A stretch of DNA of 64,000 nucleotides from a virus, in the IMG/VR virus record IMGVR_UViG_3300027749_002876, positions 434,001 to 498,000 of that record. The stretch is one strand, 5' to 3'. Made by a program: the position numbers and the translations under genes. Shown one piece after another: positions 57,003 to 64,000 of the stretch. The notes beneath the pieces were generated by a model that saw nothing but the letters and a program-made list of their open reading frames with translations, was not told where the DNA came from and did not search any database. Numbering within the stretch: position 1 is the stretch's first letter; the number at the start of each line of letters is the position of its first letter.

Positions 57003-58060
57003 GTTTTATCTAATTTGTATCCGGTTACAATAAGCCCATATTGTGAAAATTCACGGTAAAATGCATCGATATCATTACCATAATATAGGAAACATTGTCC
57101 TCGGGTATTTACACTACTTTTTTTACCATCTACTGCAATAAAACTAATTCTATGGTCAGTGAAGCAAAGAGCATTAGCTGTATCTGCTAGTTTTTTAAAC
57201 CAACCTGTGTCGGTTGAATTGTTACACAAAATGATAGCTTGTTCAAAATTAGATTTTTCTAGCTCGGTCAAAAACTTATTTACTGCTACTTTCATAAGAG
57301 GACCATATGGTGGATTTAACCATACTGATTTGGCATTCCAATCCTTTGAACACCCATCATCTTTTTCTGTGAATATTCTTGAGGCTTTTACAGTTTCGTT
57401 TGCTTTGACACTACTAAACGGGTCCAAATCAATAGTTCCACCAAATACGTTACGTGCAGAATTTGTGTATTTTTCAGGTGTGTACCAGCTATCGCTGTCT
57501 CTATCTTTAGTATATGCTACGGGTGAAGAACCTACATATGCAATATTAACTTTTTTAGTGACCTTTTTCATTTGATTATTTATCACTTGGTCAATTTTAG
57601 TACAAGTACCTTCATAATCAAGCGCAACAAATTTGTTGTTTTTTATGCGAGAGGCTTCTAAATTTATTGCTTCTATAATAAGTTTCCCTCGCTTTTCTTT
57701 CCAATGCTTACCCATAGTTGCACACAAGTATTCTTGAAATATGCTTTTATTAGCATGAAATAATACACCAAGCATTTTTTCATCAACACTACCCGGTACC
57801 TCTTGTGTTTTCACTTCAATCCCTAATAAGGGAACAGTACCTTTAAACAAACCAAAATCGATTCTTCCAGGAGCACCAAACCAATTAGTATATGGATATT
57901 GTTTAACTGCAACGATTTTATCTTTTGGAATTATAGAATTTTGAAATGCACTATATGATTCATAAATTGTAATTCCGCTTTTTATTAAATGAGCGGCAAC
58001 TAATGAATCCCCTGCTTTACCTGAATCCTGTGCCAATGTGCCCTGACTGTGTTTAATCAT
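56999..58060 (-). CDS. fused PD-(D/E)XK nuclease and N6-adenine methyltransferase
   Basis: 353 residues. The N-terminal half has a nuclease-type core APGRIDFGLF (Asp68) ... GIEVKTQEVPGSVDEKML (Glu82, Lys84), as in restriction endonucleases. The C-terminal half (from about 190) matches phage Dam-type methyltransferases: SWYTPEKYTNSARNVFGG, IDLDPFSSVKANETVKA, and catalytic NPPYGP (249-254). One chain thus carries a cutting-type and a methylating-type domain, resembling single-chain restriction-modification enzymes. Whether the nuclease is active is untested. Confidence 0.75.
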   Translation of the reverse strand: MIKHSQGTLAQDSGKAGDSLVAAHLIKSGITIYESYSAFQNSIIPKDKIVAVKQYPYTNWFGAPGRIDFGLFKGTVPLLGIEVKTQEVPGSVDEKMLGVLFHANKSIFQEYLCATMGKHWKEKRGKLIIEAINLEASRIKNNKFVALDYEGTCTKIDQVINNQMKKVTKKVNIAYVGSSPVAYTKDRDSDSWYTPEKYTNSARNVFGGTIDLDPFSSVKANETVKASRIFTEKDDGCSKDWNAKSVWLNPPYGPLMKVAVNKFLTELEKSNFEQAIILCNNSTDTGWFKKLADTANALCFTDHRISFIAVDGKKSSVNTRGQCFLYYGNDIDAFYREFSQYGLIVTGYKLDKT

Positions 58061-58090
58061 TACTTGTGTCCTATAATATTTTTGAATAAA

Positions 58091-58510
58091 TTAACTAACC
58101 TCAGTACGGCCTTCGCCTAAGTTTTTAGTGCGTACCATTCGTAAGTCACGGTTCGTTGGATCGGCCTGTTGTTGTTCATAGACCTCGAGTGCAATATTTC
58201 TACAAATTGTTTGAAACCAACGATCTACTAACACGTTATCTGTATCAGTATCTTTTTGTTTATAACCTGCACGAATTAAATTTACAATAAACTTCTCATT
58301 CCAGTCAAGTTCAAATGCACCATTGTTAACATCATTGGGGTCAAGCTCCAAACTTAGAATGTTAATATACGGCTCACCTGCTGCCGTTGCTTTTTCTTTA
58401 GCAGTAAGTTCAGGTACTACTGGTGCAATTTTCTTTTCCTTAACTTTTTTAGGTTCGGGTTCAGATTTAACTTCTGGCTTTTTAAATAAATTCTTTATTT
58501 TTTCAAACAT
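58091..58510 (-). CDS. conserved phage protein, 139 aa
   Basis: Lys/Pro/Glu-rich N-terminus (FKKPEVKSEPEPKKVKEKK), then ILSLELDPNDVNNGAFELDW, NEKFIVNLIRAGYKQKDTD and VDRWFQTICRNIALEVYE. I recall this from T4-like environmental phages, where it lies near structural genes. Function unnamed. Overlaps the uvdE stop. Confidence 0.65.
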   Translation of the reverse strand: MFEKIKNLFKKPEVKSEPEPKKVKEKKIAPVVPELTAKEKATAAGEPYINILSLELDPNDVNNGAFELDWNEKFIVNLIRAGYKQKDTDTDNVLVDRWFQTICRNIALEVYEQQQADPTNRDLRMVRTKNLGEGRTEVS

Positions 58511-59520
58511 TTGTATCTCTCTAGTAATTTAAAGCTGGCTAAGTTTTTAGCTTTGCTTTCGCACATCATATCAAAATTATCAATGAATGTCAATGCCCAA
58601 TCGTTCACCGCTTCGTTCCAATAGTAATCACTATGTGCCCTAAGCTTCTGTTTACTGTATCCCGCTTCAATCAACGCACCATGAGAGGGTAATTGTGATC
58701 CGGAATGTCCGACAAGTACATCTTCACGGCTGACGGAGTAATGTAGAGTAGGCCTAACACCACGCCAGCTATCAATAACCATTTTAACACGGTCGTCAGT
58801 AGGTTGAATATATTCACCTTCCCTAATCCAATTATGGTGAATGTCCATGACCGTAGGTACGAGGTCAGATAATGATAAGCAGTCTGTAAGTCCATGTGTG
58901 TATTCCTCATTTTCTAGTGTTAGTGTGTTTCTTGCTTCGGGGCTGAGTCTTCCGTAGACTTCTCTGATTCCTTGGGGACCTCTTCGTCCTGAGATGTGGA
59001 CGTTGGTTTTAAAGTCCTGAAACTGTTTGCCGAAACCCATCCATCGAACCATGTCTGCATGATACTCAAACTCCTCTATACTCTTATTTACTACCTCATC
59101 ACGGTCACTTGCTAAAACTACAAACTGATCCGGATGAAATGATAACCGAACATCATTAGCTCTAGCTGTTTCACCGATAGGTGCAAACCATCGTTGTAAA
59201 CTATTTTGTACATCGGTTGATTGCCAAAATTCTTTGTAGCCATCCATAGTATAAAAACTAAGCATATCACTAGTAAGACGAACCATACGCAATTCGGGTT
59301 CTAATGTGGCAACACGCTTAACAAGTGCGTGAGTATTCATAATATTGCGTTTAGCAACATCCATAATCTTTTCTTCTACTACATTACGGTTATTACGCTT
59401 TGCCCACGCTTGTGTAGTACCACCTGTGTTAAGACCCTCGGCTGAAACAAGCTCACCTTTGTGATTGATTTCCGCCCATTTACAAGCAAAGCCGATGCGT
59501 TTGATAGATTGATTTGTCAA
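58495..59520 (-). CDS. uvdE: UV damage endonuclease (UvdE/UVDE family)
   Basis: 341 residues with the TIM-barrel UVDE pattern: RIGFACKWAEINHKGEL, RLSFHPDQFVVLAS, TLENEEYTHGLTDCLSLSDL (metal-binding Glu), PTVMDIHHNW and HYSVSREDVLVG. The enzyme nicks 5' to UV photoproducts. The start is TTG 59520: no ATG is available before the conserved IGFACKW segment. It has its own promoter. Would repair phage DNA in sunlit water; inference. Confidence 0.9.
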   Translation of the reverse strand: MTNQSIKRIGFACKWAEINHKGELVSAEGLNTGGTTQAWAKRNNRNVVEEKIMDVAKRNIMNTHALVKRVATLEPELRMVRLTSDMLSFYTMDGYKEFWQSTDVQNSLQRWFAPIGETARANDVRLSFHPDQFVVLASDRDEVVNKSIEEFEYHADMVRWMGFGKQFQDFKTNVHISGRRGPQGIREVYGRLSPEARNTLTLENEEYTHGLTDCLSLSDLVPTVMDIHHNWIREGEYIQPTDDRVKMVIDSWRGVRPTLHYSVSREDVLVGHSGSQLPSHGALIEAGYSKQKLRAHSDYYWNEAVNDWALTFIDNFDMMCESKAKNLASFKLLERYKCLKK

Positions 59521-59553
59521 AGTAATAGTCCAAAGTGATAAATAATAAGATAC

Positions 59554-59582
59554 AGTGTAACATATTTACGCAATAAAGTCAA
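59554..59582 (-). promoter_or_regulatory. sigma70-like promoter of uvdE
   Basis: TTGACT (59582-59577), 17-bp spacer, TACACT (59559-59554). Confidence 0.65.
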
Positions 59583-59600
59583 CTATTTACGGATACCACT

Positions 59601-60476
59601 ATGAGAATTAACGAATTTATAACAGAGTCTAGTAAGATTTGCCCACAATGTGGAATGAGAGGTTGCACGTGCAAACCTGGAAAATGTAATTGCAAACCAA
59701 AGCCTGGTTATCCAAAACAGGTTGATGAAGCCGCTAATCCAGCACAACAAGCCGCTATAGCTATTGCTATGAAAAAAGCTGGTAAAAAGCCAAAAAATAT
59801 GCATGAAGAAGATGAGGGTATGTTTGGTAGATCCAAAAACGATAAACGATATTTAGATAAATTTGATCCAACTGAAGTTATGAATATCAGTGATGATCCT
59901 AGTAAGGCACATAAAACAACGGGCAAGGGTTCATTAAGAACATCTAAGAAAGATTTAGAATTTGCATTTGGACCACCCGGAGAAGATGATACATGGGTTT
60001 TAGAATTTAAGAATGGTTTAATTGCCACTATATACCCACAATCTAACAGTGGTGGCATGGATTGGATCATAGGTGGTAATCATACAAACACTGAAGATTT
60101 TGTACATATGGCTTATTCAGCCGCACTTGATGAAAAACTTGAAGAGGATTGGAACAAGGTCAACCAGAAAGACAAAACATCTGGTATGAGCCGTAAGGCA
60201 GTAAAAGCATATCGTAGAGAAAATCCAGGTAGCAAATTACAAACAGCAGTTACTACTAAACCTAGTAAATTAAAGCCTGGATCAAAAGCTGCCAAACGCC
60301 GTAAGAGTTTTTGTGCTAGAATGAGTGGTAACAAAGGTCCTATGAAAAAGCCTAATGGTAAACCTACTCCCAAAGCATTAGCACTACGTAGATGGAATTG
60401 TGAGAGTGTAGAGCAAATGGAAGAATTGGTAATGTTAGCAGAACAATTTATCCGCAATCACAAGACTAAACTTTAA
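59601..60476 (+). CDS. capsid-tagged basic protein with Cys-rich motif and DUF6321-like C-terminus
   Basis: 291 residues. The N-terminus MRINEFITESS has ITE at residues 7-9, the T4-like prohead protease site. Next is CPQCGMRGCTCKPGKCNCKP, probably metal-binding. The C-terminal region MSRKAVKAYRRENPGSKLQT, GSKAAKRRKSFCARMSGNKG, ALRRWNCES is a common internal phage domain. A DNA-binding protein packaged in the head is plausible. No clear late promoter is seen. Its 3' end overlaps the epimerase gene by 11 bases. Confidence 0.75.
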   Translation: MRINEFITESSKICPQCGMRGCTCKPGKCNCKPKPGYPKQVDEAANPAQQAAIAIAMKKAGKKPKNMHEEDEGMFGRSKNDKRYLDKFDPTEVMNISDDPSKAHKTTGKGSLRTSKKDLEFAFGPPGEDDTWVLEFKNGLIATIYPQSNSGGMDWIIGGNHTNTEDFVHMAYSAALDEKLEEDWNKVNQKDKTSGMSRKAVKAYRRENPGSKLQTAVTTKPSKLKPGSKAAKRRKSFCARMSGNKGPMKKPNGKPTPKALALRRWNCESVEQMEELVMLAEQFIRNHKTKL

Positions 60477-61293
60477 GTAGTTCTTCTAAAGTATATAAGT
60501 TCTTCATATAGGGTGATACATTTTCTAGTACACTACTAGCAATGTCGCCCTTCCTTCTTGGGCCGTATTTCACGTTGAAGCTAACATCATTGACTTTTTG
60601 AAACTCATCAACAATCTCACTAACAGTATATCCTACTCCGTGACCTAAACATTCTACACTATTGCTAGGTTTCTCAATAGCTTGTTTTAATGAATCACAT
60701 ATCTCATTTACGTGTACATAGTCACGTACACAAGTACCATCAGGTGATACATCATAATCATTACCAAAAATTGTAAACTCTTTTGATTGCATGGCCATTA
60801 TTAAATTATACATTAATCCATCGGGGTTAGTGGGAGCAAAGCCTTCGCTTCCAATAACATTATAAAATCTAAAGATTGTATATGGGGTTGCTCGATGGGT
60901 TGTACAATATTCTCTTACCACATCTTCTGCCGCACGTTTGCTGATACCATAAGCACTACAACAATCTTGTGCGGCACCGGTGCTTGCAAAGATAAAGTTC
61001 TTTGTCTTAATCTTATTCAATACATTCATTGTACCATTCAAGTTAGTTATATAATATTGAATAGGTTTCTGCTCACTTTCACCCACATTAACTAACGCGG
61101 CCAAATGAATAACACAATCAAACTCATCTTCTAAACTAAAAGGTCGATTGATATCACAATGATAGAATGTATGCGGCGACTCTTGTGGTTCTACTTTATC
61201 TAAACCATACACTTGATATTCACCCTTCAATATCTTAGTAAGATGTGAACCAATGTAACCGCTATTACCTGTTATTAAAACTTTTTTTACCAC
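60466..61293 (-). CDS. NAD-dependent nucleotide-sugar epimerase (GalE-like)
   Basis: 275 residues of the extended SDR family: GNSGYIGSHLTKIL Rossmann motif, HLAALVNVGESE, active-site YGISKRAAED (YxxxK), FRFYNVIGSEGFAP, CVRDYVHVNEI. The GTG start (61293) overlaps the glycosyltransferase stop. Probably makes a sugar nucleotide used by that glycosyltransferase, for virion or host-surface modification. Exact substrate unknown. Confidence 0.88.
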   Translation of the reverse strand: MVKKVLITGNSGYIGSHLTKILKGEYQVYGLDKVEPQESPHTFYHCDINRPFSLEDEFDCVIHLAALVNVGESEQKPIQYYITNLNGTMNVLNKIKTKNFIFASTGAAQDCCSAYGISKRAAEDVVREYCTTHRATPYTIFRFYNVIGSEGFAPTNPDGLMYNLIMAMQSKEFTIFGNDYDVSPDGTCVRDYVHVNEICDSLKQAIEKPSNSVECLGHGVGYTVSEIVDEFQKVNDVSFNVKYGPRRKGDIASSVLENVSPYMKNLYTLEELLKV

Positions 61294-62618
61294 TGAAATA
61301 ATTCCTCACTAGTTTCTAATGCTGGTTCAAAGATCGGATCTTTGGTTAAATATGTGTCATTGTCTGTATAGATAACTCTAAATTTATGTTTGTTAGTCAA
61401 CACACTGCGAACATCATCAATACAAATTACATTACGTCCTAAATTCTTAATGAAGTCAGTATGTGTAATAGTTGTTTCATTGCAAATTTTGGCTGTATTA
61501 GTGTTAGATTTTTTACTATCAAACTCATTAAAACAATTATTCCACTTATGAAACACAGTAGCTTCTTGTTCTTGTGCATGTTGTAATGATCCTAAGTTAT
61601 ACCATCTTTCTGCTTTTTCAAAAATATCATATAACTCTTTTGCTTTACTTGCCATGTCTTTCTTTGTGCATTTGTAAAAGAAATTATCATTGAAGTTTTT
61701 AGTCCAGCGTTGATTTTCTAATACCAGTGTGGGCAATTGAATATGTTGTTCATAGAAAGCCATACCATAACTCTCAACAACACTAGGATTAAACGCAATA
61801 CGACTAGACTTAATAAAATCTACTTTCTCTTGTCCAACAATACTAGCACGAACATCATACATGACTCCTAGTTTAGACAATCTATCTTCAAACTTCTTTA
61901 CACCATTAGGACTAGTCATAACCTTAACCGGTAGTTTAGTCTGCTCAATCAATTCAATAAACAACTCAGGATTCTTACCTTCTTCCCATCGACCAACAAA
62001 CAGTATCCCCTCACGTTCACCTGTGTACACAGTTAATAAGTCTGGTTCAGTAATAGGTATAGGAAGATGATAGGATGATTCATTTAAATGTAGTTGATTG
62101 AATTTACTTTGAGTTCCTATATCAATGTTTGTTGTGCTTAATTGTTGGCGCATCATCACATTGGTGTTGTGTAAGAATGGATTCTTAGTGTCTTTGAATA
62201 TCTGGCTTTCTAAGTGAGTGTAGGCAATGATTTGAATACAATCCTCAAGACCCATAGTACTAGCTACTTGCACAGTTTCATATGTATTACATACAAACGC
62301 ATCGTATAAGTTATTCTCTAACGCTTTGATAATACTATTACGGAAATTAGCCATGCGTTCATAACAGAATGTATCACCATACATAAAGATGTTGCTATGC
62401 TCAGTATAACGTAATGAATCAGCAGGCGATATGATATTAGCCGGAATAGATTTGATAAACTCATTATCTTGCGGTTCTTTGTCAGTAATGATATCAACTT
62501 TAACATTATGACTATCCATTAACTCACAAAAACTTTTTGTAAATTGTCCTATGCCACCATGTGGTATTAATGTTTGATAGCTTACTAAAAAGCCAATTCG
62601 TTTATCGTATGTTCTCAT
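61287..62618 (-). CDS. glycosyltransferase (GT4-like)
   Basis: 443 residues. N-terminal Rossmann part with IPHGGIGQFTKSFCELMDSH; C-terminal donor-binding region GILFVGRWEEGKNPELFIEL, then SRIAFNPSVVESYGMAFYEQ, the E-x7-E-type motif of GT-B retaining enzymes. Adjacent epimerase supports sugar transfer. Acceptor (fibre, capsid or host surface) unknown. Start overlaps the 57-aa gene (ATGA). Confidence 0.85.
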   Translation of the reverse strand: MRTYDKRIGFLVSYQTLIPHGGIGQFTKSFCELMDSHNVKVDIITDKEPQDNEFIKSIPANIISPADSLRYTEHSNIFMYGDTFCYERMANFRNSIIKALENNLYDAFVCNTYETVQVASTMGLEDCIQIIAYTHLESQIFKDTKNPFLHNTNVMMRQQLSTTNIDIGTQSKFNQLHLNESSYHLPIPITEPDLLTVYTGEREGILFVGRWEEGKNPELFIELIEQTKLPVKVMTSPNGVKKFEDRLSKLGVMYDVRASIVGQEKVDFIKSSRIAFNPSVVESYGMAFYEQHIQLPTLVLENQRWTKNFNDNFFYKCTKKDMASKAKELYDIFEKAERWYNLGSLQHAQEQEATVFHKWNNCFNEFDSKKSNTNTAKICNETTITHTDFIKNLGRNVICIDDVRSVLTNKHKFRVIYTDNDTYLTKDPIFEPALETSEELFQW

Positions 62619-62788
62619 TTATCTTCTATAGTAGGTACATCTTGCCATTCAGTATATTCACGCTTTTTAGTAAAACTACCTTGAATAGTAGTTGTACTAT
62701 AATCAGTTACTTCAATTTGTGTTCTATATTGTAACACTTTTTCAGGTCCGTCCCAACCGCTTCGGACAAGATATCTTAATTCATACAT
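62615..62788 (-). CDS. small phage protein, 57 aa
   Basis: ATG 62788; MYELRYLVRSGWDGPEKVLQ, ending REYTEWQDVPTIEDK. Beta-rich, one domain, coupled to the glycosyltransferase by ATGA. The sequence type (EWxDVP ending) is familiar from phage small proteins, function unknown. Confidence 0.55.
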   Translation of the reverse strand: MYELRYLVRSGWDGPEKVLQYRTQIEVTDYSTTTIQGSFTKKREYTEWQDVPTIEDK

Positions 62789-62792
62789 ATAT

Positions 62793-63017
62793 TTACCTTT
62801 TTAACAACCACATAATATGGGCATTTTTATCGTGCCAACTGTGTTCTAAACTAATTTCACTTGGTCCAGCATAGATACTGGTTAGTCTATAAGCCCACTT
62901 TAACCAAATACATTTACCTGACAAATCACAAGTTTCAGGCAACCATGCAAACTTTAAATCTGCACCCAAGTATTTGTTACGATAGGAGTCATTGATACCC
63001 ATACTATCTAGTGGCAT
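62793..63017 (-). CDS. small phage protein, 74 aa
   Basis: ATG 63017 has GGAG six bases upstream and is preferred over 63029. FAWLPETCDLSGKCIWLKWA is a signature I recall from phage proteins annotated as hypothetical; a Cys pair and GPSEISLEHSW follow. Function unknown. Confidence 0.6.
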   Translation of the reverse strand: MPLDSMGINDSYRNKYLGADLKFAWLPETCDLSGKCIWLKWAYRLTSIYAGPSEISLEHSWHDKNAHIMWLLKR

Positions 63018-63019
63018 AA

Positions 63020-63262
63020 CTATCTCCATCGTAACATAAAATGAATATAATCTTTCTCATCTGTGAATTTGAACGTAGTTTCAAATCCATCATCTTGTGT
63101 ATCTTTATATTCATACGTCCACCTAGATTTTGTTCTACCAGGACCAAAAGTATCAACACACCAATCTAATGGATTATTTTTATCTCTTATAGAACCGTCT
63201 GGTCCCATATAGTGTTTCCAATAATCCCAAGATAATAAAGCAATGTGTTGATATTTTTTCAT
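63020..63262 (-). CDS. small phage protein, 80 aa (paralogue of 22662)
   Basis: ATG 63262 overlaps the queE stop (ATGA) and is preferred to an upstream GTG. Contains LDWCVDTFGPGRTKSRWTYE and ends TFKFTDEKDYIHFMLRWR, matching the C-terminus of the protein at 22662. The family probably adopts a small alpha/beta fold; function unknown. Confidence 0.6.
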   Translation of the reverse strand: MKKYQHIALLSWDYWKHYMGPDGSIRDKNNPLDWCVDTFGPGRTKSRWTYEYKDTQDDGFETTFKFTDEKDYIHFMLRWR

Positions 63263-64000
63263 GTGCCCCACTCGTTTTTGAAAAGAGGTACTTGAAGTCT
63301 ATCACTGTACCGATAACCACGATTCATTGCTTCAATAGCAACATTCTTAGCATTTAAGTTATACAATGATTCTACACCACCGCAAGGCATGAAGTATACA
63401 GGGCCTCTGAATCCACCATTACGAAATTCTAGTACAGCTTTGTCTGCTTCAATTGCATCTTCACTAGTAGCAATAACAAACTTAAGATACACAAAGCCAA
63501 TACTTTCATATTGACGAATGATGTTAGGACAAATTGCTTCACTCCACTTCTCGCCACTGATACTTAGTTTAGGACTAACACTAAATGTTAATGCATTCTT
63601 TTCTCTGTTAATCTTCCATTGTTGTAGATAGATTGATAGGTCTTGACTTAGTTCTTGTGTACCATTAGTTTCAAAAGTAATCTCTTTGAGACCTCTCATT
63701 TTTTCGTTTGAAAGTAATTCTGGATATGCTCTTTGCCATCCAAGAAGAGGTTCACCACCAGTGATAACAAGGTGCTCATCCATCCAGCGACCGTGAGGAA
63801 GGATAGTAAGAATAGAGTCAACAATAGAAACGGTACTGAGCATAGGACTAAGATGCTTAAATCTAGAGTCCCACGAGGCGTAGGAATCGCAACCTGTACT
63901 GACAAGCGGTAAGGATTTATAATCTGTATAATCTTGTGCTTTAATCGCAATAACATCTCTTTCACTACTCAATTCTCCTTTATTCATGCCGAAGCCACCA
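63259..64000 (-). CDS. queE: 7-carboxy-7-deazaguanine synthase QueE (partial, N-terminus outside window)
   Basis: The frame stays open to the window edge (GGFG precedes the first visible Met), so the N-terminal radical-SAM CxxxCxxC part is outside. Visible: LPLVSTGCDSYASWDSRFKH, VITGGEPLLGWQRAYPELL (the GGEP motif), ITFETNGTQEL, KLSISGEKWSEAICPN and PVYFMPCGG. QueE makes the deazaguanine precursor for queuosine or, in phages, for modified DNA guanines. Other pathway genes may lie to the right. Confidence 0.9.
   Translation of the reverse strand, partial: GGFGMNKGELSSERDVIAIKAQDYTDYKSLPLVSTGCDSYASWDSRFKHLSPMLSTVSIVDSILTILPHGRWMDEHLVITGGEPLLGWQRAYPELLSNEKMRGLKEITFETNGTQELSQDLSIYLQQWKINREKNALTFSVSPKLSISGEKWSEAICPNIIRQYESIGFVYLKFVIATSEDAIEADKAVLEFRNGGFRGPVYFMPCGGVESLYNLNAKNVAIEAMNRGYRYSDRLQVPLFKNEWGT

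Noticed and set aside
1-64000. tRNA genes, CRISPR array, insertion sequence or integrase
   Set aside because: No cloverleaf, regular repeat-spacer pattern, transposase or integrase was recognised; the only mobile-type gene seen is the homing endonuclease.

Overview
The window is a 64-kb, AT-rich, almost gap-free piece of a large tailed bacteriophage genome. Tail fibre and virion genes sit beside T4-like replication and nuclease genes, many tiny early genes, and genes taken from bacteria. T4-type late promoters ([TCG]ATAAATA) and N-terminal tags resembling T4 capsid-targeting sequences suggest a T4-related myovirus. The ferredoxin, the A-type Fe-S carrier and the C-terminal LPKK of the S21 protein look proteobacterial, perhaps betaproteobacterial; the host call is inference only. 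I saw no tRNA, rRNA, CRISPR array or insertion sequence.

Layout. 1-3.6 kb (+): a TPR/glycosyltransferase-like gene, then a run of small early genes, most with a strong TTGACA/TATAAT promoter, ending in a bidirectional terminator. 3.6-13.1 kb (-): a papain-like protease and four repeat-rich fibre/adhesin genes. 13.2-17.5 kb: an Fe-S carrier, a homing endonuclease (+), translation factor IF-1, an AbrB-type protein, a HAD phosphatase and another LamG fibre. 17.6-21.3 kb (+): three paralogous KAIFGYG-repeat proteins separated by small genes. 21.4-25.8 kb: a secreted DD-peptidase, then (-) dCMP deaminase, ferredoxin, MazG-like and cupin genes. 25.8-29.9 kb (-): metallophosphoesterase, SWIM finger and another early small-gene array. 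30-39.3 kb: clpP, two large capsid-tagged proteins, a SprT protease, a degenerate metallophosphoesterase (+), and a late clpX-rpsU-dnaK-hsp20-clpS block. 39.3-55 kb (-): secreted/lipoprotein pair, membrane protein, DNA ligase, a long coupled series of small genes, and an RNase H-like 5' nuclease. 55-59.5 kb (-): GIY-YIG-like protein, ParB-like protein, a fused nuclease-methyltransferase and a UV endonuclease. 59.6-64 kb: a capsid-tagged basic protein (+), epimerase, glycosyltransferase and a partial queE.

How it may work together. Early genes are read from near-consensus sigma70 promoters, many sharing one 45-bp cassette. Virion, chaperone and protease genes are read from T4-type late promoters. 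Several genes have the start codon at, or within a few bases of, the predicted transcript start, which implies leaderless or nearly leaderless mRNAs. The same genome encodes IF-1 and S21, two factors that act at translation initiation. ClpX, ClpP, ClpS, DnaK and Hsp20 form an almost self-contained protein quality-control set. Four proteins carry a tag of the form M[KR]-N5-6-[LI]xE, suggesting cargo packed into the head. Two proteins look like phosphodiesterases that have lost their catalytic residues.

Limits: all calls are by eye. Family names rest on motifs recognised in the translations, and no database, structure or RNA-folding calculation was run.
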